DNA of 18,497 bases from an uncultured Lachnospiraceae bacterium (lineage in GTDB: Bacteria > Bacillota > Clostridia > Lachnospirales > Lachnospiraceae), in assembly GCA_910588895.1 (NCBI GenBank), contig CAJUSS010000071.1, forward strand, positions 1-18,497, written 5' to 3'. The translations under genes and the position numbers were made by a program. The notes under the pieces were generated by a model. It saw only the letters and a list, made by a program, of their open reading frames with translations. It was not told the DNA's origin and made no database searches. Positions 14,110 through 18,497 of this stretch are shown here, piece after piece (position 1 is the first letter of the stretch; every line of letters starts with the position of its first letter).

Positions 14110-15134
14110 AATGTCACGCCTTTCTCGCCCCCTTCGATGGACCCGATCACATAGGGGGTCTCGCCTGCGGCTTTCATGGCCTCCATCGTTTTCTCCACAT
14201 CCGCAGGGTCCACCGCCACGATCATCCCGATCCCCATGTTATAGGTATTGTACATCATCTTCTCGTCGATCTGTCCCTTTTTCGCCAGCAGGCCGAAGAT
14301 CGGAGGCACCGGATAACTGTCCTTTTTGATCACGGCACGGACCCCGTCCTTTAACATACGGGGCACATTTTCATAAAAGCCGCCGCCGGTGATATGGCTG
14401 CAGGCCTTGACCTTGACGCCGGCCTTTTTCACTTCCTTTAACGCCTGCACATAGATCTTGGTGGGCGCCAGCAGCACCTCGCCCAGCGTCGCGCCCAGCT
14501 CCTCATAGTAGGCGGCCAGCCCTTCCCGGGTCAGCTCCTTTTCAAAGACCTTGCGGACCAGGGAGAACCCGTTGGAATGGACCCCGGAGGAGGCCATGCC
14601 CACCAGCACGTCCCCGGCCTTTAAGTCCGACCCGTCGATCATCTCCTTCTCATCCGCGATCCCCACCGCAAACCCGGCCAGGTCGTACTCGTCTTCCGGG
14701 TAAAAGCCCGGCATCTCCGCCGTCTCGCCTCCGATCAGGGCCGCTCCGGCCTGCCTGCACCCGTCCGCCACGCCGCTGACGATCGCCGCGATCTTCTCCG
14801 GATAGTTCTTGCCGCAGGCGATGTAATCTAAGAAAAACAAGGGCTCGCCCCCCGCGCAGGCCACGTCATTGACACACATGGCCACACAGTCGATCCCCAC
14901 CGTGTCATGCTTGTCCATGAGGAACGCCAGCTTAAGCTTCGTCCCCACGCCGTCGGTCCCGGAGAGCAGGGTCGGCTTTTCCATCCCCATAAAAGGCGCC
15001 AGGGAAAATCCGCCGGAAAATCCGCCGATCCCTCCCAGCACCTCCGGCCGCATAGTCGCCTTTACATGCTCCTTCATCAGTTCCACCGACCGGTATCCGG
15101 CCTCGATATCCACTCCCGCATGTTTGTAATCCAT
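14103..15134 (-). CDS. purM: Phosphoribosylformylglycinamidine cyclo-ligase (AIR synthetase)
   Basis: The product is 343 residues, normal length. It closes the imidazole ring of AIR with ATP, step 5. Visible family motifs: YKHAGVDIEAGYRSVELMK at the N-terminus, LLSGTDGVGTKLKLA, CVNDVACAGGEPLFFLDY, GGETAEMPGFY and, near the end, HITGGGFYENVPRML and YNMGIGM. Start chosen at 15134 (MDYKHAGVD), with GGAGG about 8 bases upstream; an in-frame ATG 5 codons earlier overlaps that site. It lies 19 bases after purE and overlaps purN by 7 bases. Confidence 0.97.
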   Translation of the reverse strand: MDYKHAGVDIEAGYRSVELMKEHVKATMRPEVLGGIGGFSGGFSLAPFMGMEKPTLLSGTDGVGTKLKLAFLMDKHDTVGIDCVAMCVNDVACAGGEPLFFLDYIACGKNYPEKIAAIVSGVADGCRQAGAALIGGETAEMPGFYPEDEYDLAGFAVGIADEKEMIDGSDLKAGDVLVGMASSGVHSNGFSLVRKVFEKELTREGLAAYYEELGATLGEVLLAPTKIYVQALKEVKKAGVKVKACSHITGGGFYENVPRMLKDGVRAVIKKDSYPVPPIFGLLAKKGQIDEKMMYNTYNMGIGMIVAVDPADVEKTMEAMKAAGETPYVIGSIEGGEKGVTLC

Positions 15135-15153
15135 CGCATCCTCCTCCATAAAC

Positions 15154-15669
15154 CTATCGCATAGAAGCCAGATATGACTTATACCCGATCTCCTCCAGCT
15201 TCTCGGCCTTTTTCACCACATCGTCCTTCATCTTTTCCGAATAAGCCTTCAGCCTCTCAAGGAGCTCCTCATCAGAGGCAGCTAAGATCTTCGCCGCCAG
15301 GATGCCCGCATTGGCCCCGCCGTTGATCGCCACTGTGGCTACCGGGATCCCCGAAGGCATCTGCACGATCGAGTACAGGGAATCCACCCCGCCAAGATCC
15401 GAGGTCTTCATGGGGATGCCGATCACCGGCAAGGGAAAAAGCGCCGCGCACATCCCCGGCAGGTGGGCTGCCTTCCCCGCTCCGGCGATGATCACCTTAA
15501 AGCCTCTGGCCTCTGCCGACTTTGCCCAGTCAAAAAAGATATCCGGTTCCCGATGGGCTGAGATGATCGTCATCTCATGCTCCACACCCAGCTGGTCTAA
15601 GACCTCCGCCGCCTTCGCCATCACCGGCATATCCGAATCGCTCCCCATCACGATGCCAACCTTTGCCAT
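15154..15669 (-). CDS. purE: N5-carboxyaminoimidazole ribonucleotide mutase (PurE class I)
   Basis: The product is 171 residues. It interconverts N5-CAIR and CAIR in IMP synthesis; class I enzymes normally work with PurK, which is not in this window. The nucleotide-binding GSDSDMPVM (9-17) opens the protein. ISAHREPD carries the catalytic His, and AGAGKAAHLPGM and VATVAINGGANAGILAAKIL complete the pattern. AAGGAG lies about 9 bases before the ATG. It is the first gene of the operon, with a consensus promoter about 90 bases upstream. Confidence 0.97.
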   Translation of the reverse strand: MAKVGIVMGSDSDMPVMAKAAEVLDQLGVEHEMTIISAHREPDIFFDWAKSAEARGFKVIIAGAGKAAHLPGMCAALFPLPVIGIPMKTSDLGGVDSLYSIVQMPSGIPVATVAINGGANAGILAAKILAASDEELLERLKAYSEKMKDDVVKKAEKLEEIGYKSYLASMR

Positions 15670-15707
15670 ATGCTCTGCTCCTTTCTTTTGTTCCGGGTCT
15701 TTTTGTT

Positions 15708-15738
15708 CTTATCATCATTTATAAGCAGGACTGATAAG
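15708..15738 (-). other. Inverted repeat in the purE leader
   Basis: Seven-base arms CTTATCA (15738-15732) and TGATAAG (15714-15708) enclose 17 bases in the untranslated leader. There is no T run after it, so it is not an intrinsic terminator. It could be a protein site or a leader hairpin. No guanine-riboswitch core is visible here. Confidence 0.4.
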
Positions 15739-15757
15739 ATATGTTCCACTTATCTGT

Positions 15758-15786
15758 ATCATATCGTCTTTTATGTACCGCGTCAA
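15758..15786 (-). promoter_or_regulatory. Sigma-A promoter of the purEMND operon
   Basis: On the - strand TTGACG (15786-15781), a 17-base spacer and TATGAT (15763-15758). The start near 15751 gives a leader of about 80 bases. Confidence 0.85.
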
Positions 15787-15888
15787 TCCCTTTCTGCGGG
15801 GACTGCGCAAGGCCGGTCCAATATCGCCCCTTTCCACGCCCGCGCCAGTTGCTGTACCGATGCGGGCGCATGGACCCGGCTTTGGCGC

Positions 15889-17970
15889 TTAGGCCTCCAG
15901 TTCCAGCAGCGGAAGGTTCAGCTCCTCTGTCCCCTCCAGCACGAACCGCCCGTCCCGGATGATCTCTATCTCTCCTCCATCGGCCCGGTGGGCGACGATC
16001 GACCCCAGCTCGTCGTAGGGTATCGTGATATCCGTATGGCAGTTAAAATAGGCCTTGGACAGATCGGTCTTTCGCAGGGCCGACACCTCGTTCTCCCTGG
16101 CGATCATCTCCTTCCCGTCGGGATTGTACATGGGAAGTTCCTCCGCCCAGCTGTAACAGGTATCCCCCACCGCAAAATGGGGCCCCATCTTCTCCGCGAT
16201 CAGGATCGGCAGACGGTCCGCGATCTGATACTTCTGCCCCACCGCATAGGCCGTGGTATTGGTGCCGATGGCAAACTCGCCCATGGGCAGACGGTCGTGG
16301 TCCTTCAAGATCGCCTGCCGGACCAGCCTTCTGCCGCTCTCCGGATCCTTTAAGTTGGCACAGGAATAGTCCTCCACAAAGCCGTCCGCAAAATGCAGCT
16401 TAAGATCCTTAAACCGTAGACCATTTATATAGACCTTTCCCACATGCAAAAGCCCTTCTGTGCCGGTGAGCTTAGGCGATGTGAACACCTCCCCTGCCGG
16501 GATGTTCACATCTGCCACGCAGTTTTCAAAGCCCGTCTCCTTTTTCGGGTCGGATAAGGGATGCAGCATGATCTTCAGGTCGGTGCGGTTGGCTCCCCGG
16601 CCCTTGATCTTTACATAGTCGGCCTGATCCAGCCCGTCGATCAGGATCTGCTGGATCCTGGTATAAAGGTCATAGTCCAGCGTATTGATGCGGATGATCT
16701 CCTTAAAGATCTCCGCAAAACGATCCCCGATCTCCGGCCTTGGGAAGGCGATGATGGTAAAGCTGGTCTCTCCCTCCGGCACATACTGTTCCATGAGCTG
16801 AGCCGCCTCATTGTCCAGGCTCCTGACCACCCCTTCCTGATGGGAGGAGAGGGCCAGACACGCCTTCTTATCCTCCGGCGTAAAGCCCTCCTCTCCGAAG
16901 GTCTCCGCCACAGCCGGTCCCGCGTACCAGGAGGCTTCCTCCCTGAACGTCTCATAGGCGGCCTTTAAGATCGACAGCTTCCGCTCCTTGAAAGCATTTC
17001 CCATAAAGACCGCGCTGTCATACCGGTGGTCATGGTCATACTGCTTATTGGGCGAGGAGCTGTGCCAGCCCACCTTCCGCCCGGGGGTCTGGTTGACCAC
17101 CTGATAGGCGGCACGGCAGAACAACGGCTCTAAGCCCAGCTTTCGAAAGCCCTCCACCGCCTGGCGGATCATCCGCTCAAAACCCAGCTCATACCGGATC
17201 AGCACGGTCTTCTTTTTTGAAAGATCCCGTCCCATCACCTCAAAGCCCTTCCGGTACCCTTCCACAAAGGTATCCGCCATGACACAGATCGTCTCCTCTG
17301 GCAGAGTGTTTAAAAAGGACGCCACCGAAAGCTCCGACGGGGAGATATAGTCTCCAAAGCGGTAGAGATAGCGCAGATCAAAAAGATCCGCCTCCATGAT
17401 GATATCCTTAGCAAAGCTCCATCTCGGGTCAAAGCACTCCCACAGCCGCTGGCGCACCGTCTGGTCCGCATAATCGCTCACATACCAGTAGAGCACGTCC
17501 CTTACCGCCTGGGCGGAGGGGACCTGCCCTTCGAACAGGTTGTAGACCTGGATAAAGGTCTCGCCCACCGCGGTCAGCTCCCACAGCTTCCCTTCATAGG
17601 CGCTGGCGATCCCCCCTCTCAACTCCTTATATAAAAAGGAAAGGAGAGGTCCCATCTCCGTCCCCAGCCGGTCCGCCGCATACGCCGGGTCCCCATAACT
17701 CACAGCATAATGCTCTGGCAGGATATCCTCATACAGCCTTCGGTTGTCCGCCTTAAGCTCCTCCAGGGAAGCCTGCTCCAGATAGCCCGTCCGCAGCCTC
17801 TCCACCAGCCCTCCCAGCTCTTTTACAAACTGCGCCGTATGGACAAAAAAACCGCGATATGGATCCTCCACCGTCTCCTCGGTCAAGACCGCCCCGATCC
17901 TTTCCATGACGAGCTGGTAACGCTCCTCTACCTGCTCGTTCTCTTCCTTCCAAAATCTCCAGACATCCAT
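15889..17970 (-). CDS. Large M29-type metallo-aminopeptidase
   Basis: The product is 693 residues; classical M29 aminopeptidases (AmpS, PepS, aminopeptidase T) have about 410. The C-terminal ~400 residues carry the family's two-metal site in order and near its usual spacing: E494 (PAGEVFTSP), E565 (GEFAIGTN), H598 and Y606 (GPHFAVGDTCY), and H645 with D647 (NCHTDI). The N-terminal ~280 residues are an additional region without a motif I recognise, rich in acidic, aromatic and charged helices. The fold call is good for the C-terminal part. Predicted role is removal of N-terminal amino acids from peptides in the cytoplasm, as no signal peptide is present. AAGGGG lies 6 bases before the ATG. The gene follows the small membrane protein by 34 bases, so it is probably in one operon with it. 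No convincing terminator was found after its stop; only a 7-bp hairpin at 15837-15868 without a T run. Confidence 0.85.
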   Translation of the reverse strand: MDVWRFWKEENEQVEERYQLVMERIGAVLTEETVEDPYRGFFVHTAQFVKELGGLVERLRTGYLEQASLEELKADNRRLYEDILPEHYAVSYGDPAYAADRLGTEMGPLLSFLYKELRGGIASAYEGKLWELTAVGETFIQVYNLFEGQVPSAQAVRDVLYWYVSDYADQTVRQRLWECFDPRWSFAKDIIMEADLFDLRYLYRFGDYISPSELSVASFLNTLPEETICVMADTFVEGYRKGFEVMGRDLSKKKTVLIRYELGFERMIRQAVEGFRKLGLEPLFCRAAYQVVNQTPGRKVGWHSSSPNKQYDHDHRYDSAVFMGNAFKERKLSILKAAYETFREEASWYAGPAVAETFGEEGFTPEDKKACLALSSHQEGVVRSLDNEAAQLMEQYVPEGETSFTIIAFPRPEIGDRFAEIFKEIIRINTLDYDLYTRIQQILIDGLDQADYVKIKGRGANRTDLKIMLHPLSDPKKETGFENCVADVNIPAGEVFTSPKLTGTEGLLHVGKVYINGLRFKDLKLHFADGFVEDYSCANLKDPESGRRLVRQAILKDHDRLPMGEFAIGTNTTAYAVGQKYQIADRLPILIAEKMGPHFAVGDTCYSWAEELPMYNPDGKEMIARENEVSALRKTDLSKAYFNCHTDITIPYDELGSIVAHRADGGEIEIIRDGRFVLEGTEELNLPLLELEA

Positions 17971-18004
17971 CCTTAACCCCTTCTTCCTGCTGCCTATCCT
18001 CGCC

Positions 18005-18340
18005 TCACCGTATCCCCAGCCCCACCAAGATCATGATGACCCACACCAGGATCATCAGTCCGTCTAAGATCATGGCCAGCTTGGCCAGGATATAATTCTT
18101 CTCTTTCTCAAACAGCGCCCCGATCCCATAGACCAGCCCGCACAGGGAAAAGAGCAGGCTGGAAAAGGCCATGGCCCCCACGTTCAAGGGCACATTGCCC
18201 TGAGATCTTACTGCCAGGCCCATGACAGCGCCGAACAAGATCAGCCCCACCGCCGTGACGCCGATCGCATAAAAGCCCCTCCGGGCCAGAGGCCTGCGGA
18301 CATAGTCCACATGATAGGTCCTCCTATTTCCTTCTGGCAT
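18005..18340 (-). CDS. Small membrane protein, unknown function
   Basis: The product is 111 residues. After a basic N-terminus (RRTYHVDYVRRPLARRG) come three hydrophobic segments: about 23-45 (YAIGVTAVGLILFGAVMGLA), 54-76 (VGAMAFSSLLFSLCGLVYGIG) and 84-109 (LAKLAMILDGLMILVWVIMI). It resembles small Lachnospiraceae DUF membrane proteins (possibly DUF6142), but I am not sure of the family. GGAGG sits 7 bases before the ATG. It overlaps the end of the VanZ-like gene by 17 bases and precedes the aminopeptidase by 34, so all three are probably co-transcribed. Confidence 0.8.
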   Translation of the reverse strand: MPEGNRRTYHVDYVRRPLARRGFYAIGVTAVGLILFGAVMGLAVRSQGNVPLNVGAMAFSSLLFSLCGLVYGIGALFEKEKNYILAKLAMILDGLMILVWVIMILVGLGIR

Positions 18341-18497
18341 GATGTCTCCTCCAAATGCGGGTCCTCTGCACGATCTGGTACAGGATATACCCTAAGACCG
18401 CCCCCGCCGTATTTAAGATCAGATCGTCCACATCAAAGCTCCCTACTGCCAGTTTCTCCAGAAGAATTTCCTTCGCATGGGAAACGGGAAATTGGGC
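18324..18497 (-). CDS. VanZ-like membrane protein, C-terminal end only
   Basis: The last 57 codons of a gene that begins beyond the window's right edge. The segment GSFDVDDLILNTAGAVLGYIL matches the conserved end of VanZ-family proteins (usual form FDIDDLILNTLGALLGY), followed by a short basic tail. The family's cellular role is poorly defined outside teicoplanin resistance. Its stop TAG (18326-18324) lies inside the next gene, an overlap of 17 bases. Confidence 0.75.
   Translation of the reverse strand, partial: AQFPVSHAKEILLEKLAVGSFDVDDLILNTAGAVLGYILYQIVQRTRIWRRHHARRK

Noticed and set aside
15837..15868. Hairpin as terminator of the aminopeptidase gene
   Set aside because: The 7-bp stem has a large loop and no T run on the - strand.
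15670..16353. 227-codon + strand open frame at the aminopeptidase 3' end
   Set aside because: Antisense to the M29 gene and the purE promoter; its length follows from high GC and codon bias of the real gene.

Overview
The window looks like chromosomal DNA of a spore-forming member of the Clostridia, most likely a GC-rich Lachnospiraceae relative. The grounds are a CotJC-type spore coat protein, strong AGGAGG-type ribosome binding sites, TTGACA/TATAAT promoters, TPP and cobalamin riboswitches of Firmicutes form, a GAAC-N4-GTTC LexA (DinR) box, and protein sequences that read like that family. This is recognition by eye, without a database search. Only the first gene lies on the + strand; everything else supportable lies on the - strand.

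Layout from left to right. (1) Positions 1-831: the 3' part of cotJC, a manganese-catalase-like spore coat gene with a long Gln/Trp-rich repeat tail. It is followed by about 550 bases of hairpin-rich DNA. (2) 1378-1734: a DUF1622 membrane protein with its own promoter and terminator. (3) 1892-5051: a thiamin-precursor uptake operon. It has a promoter, a TPP riboswitch, a riboswitch-linked terminator, then thiX (permease), thiY (lipoprotein) and thiZ (ATPase). (4) 5103-7411: an SOS-type operon. A consensus promoter with a LexA box just downstream drives a Y-family DNA polymerase carrying a beta-clamp motif and a YolD-like small protein. (5) 7457-10846: a corrinoid ABC transporter (binding lipoprotein, FecCD permease, ATPase) behind a consensus promoter and a cobalamin riboswitch. 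(6) 11033-11858: a decayed accessory patch, with the 3' remnant of an AAA-ATPase/PD-(D/E)XK nuclease gene and an unrecognised 137-residue protein. (7) 11893-15786: a purine operon, purE-purM-purN-purD, with promoter and terminator. (8) 15889-18497: a large M29-type aminopeptidase, a small membrane protein and the end of a VanZ-like gene, probably one operon.

The genes serve cofactor and nucleotide supply. One transporter imports a pyrimidine precursor of thiamin and is shut off by TPP. Another imports corrinoids and is shut off by cobalamin. The pur genes make IMP. The polymerase pair is a damage-inducible mutagenesis or tolerance cassette.

Most of the window is ordinary housekeeping DNA, and I found no convincing new multi-gene system. 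The points most worth a second look are the cotJC repeat tail, whose repeat reading frame continues past an amber stop; a 34-base imperfect direct repeat flanking the corrinoid cassette; the nuclease remnant next to an unrecognised possible immunity-like protein; and an unexplained structured stretch near 1049-1195.
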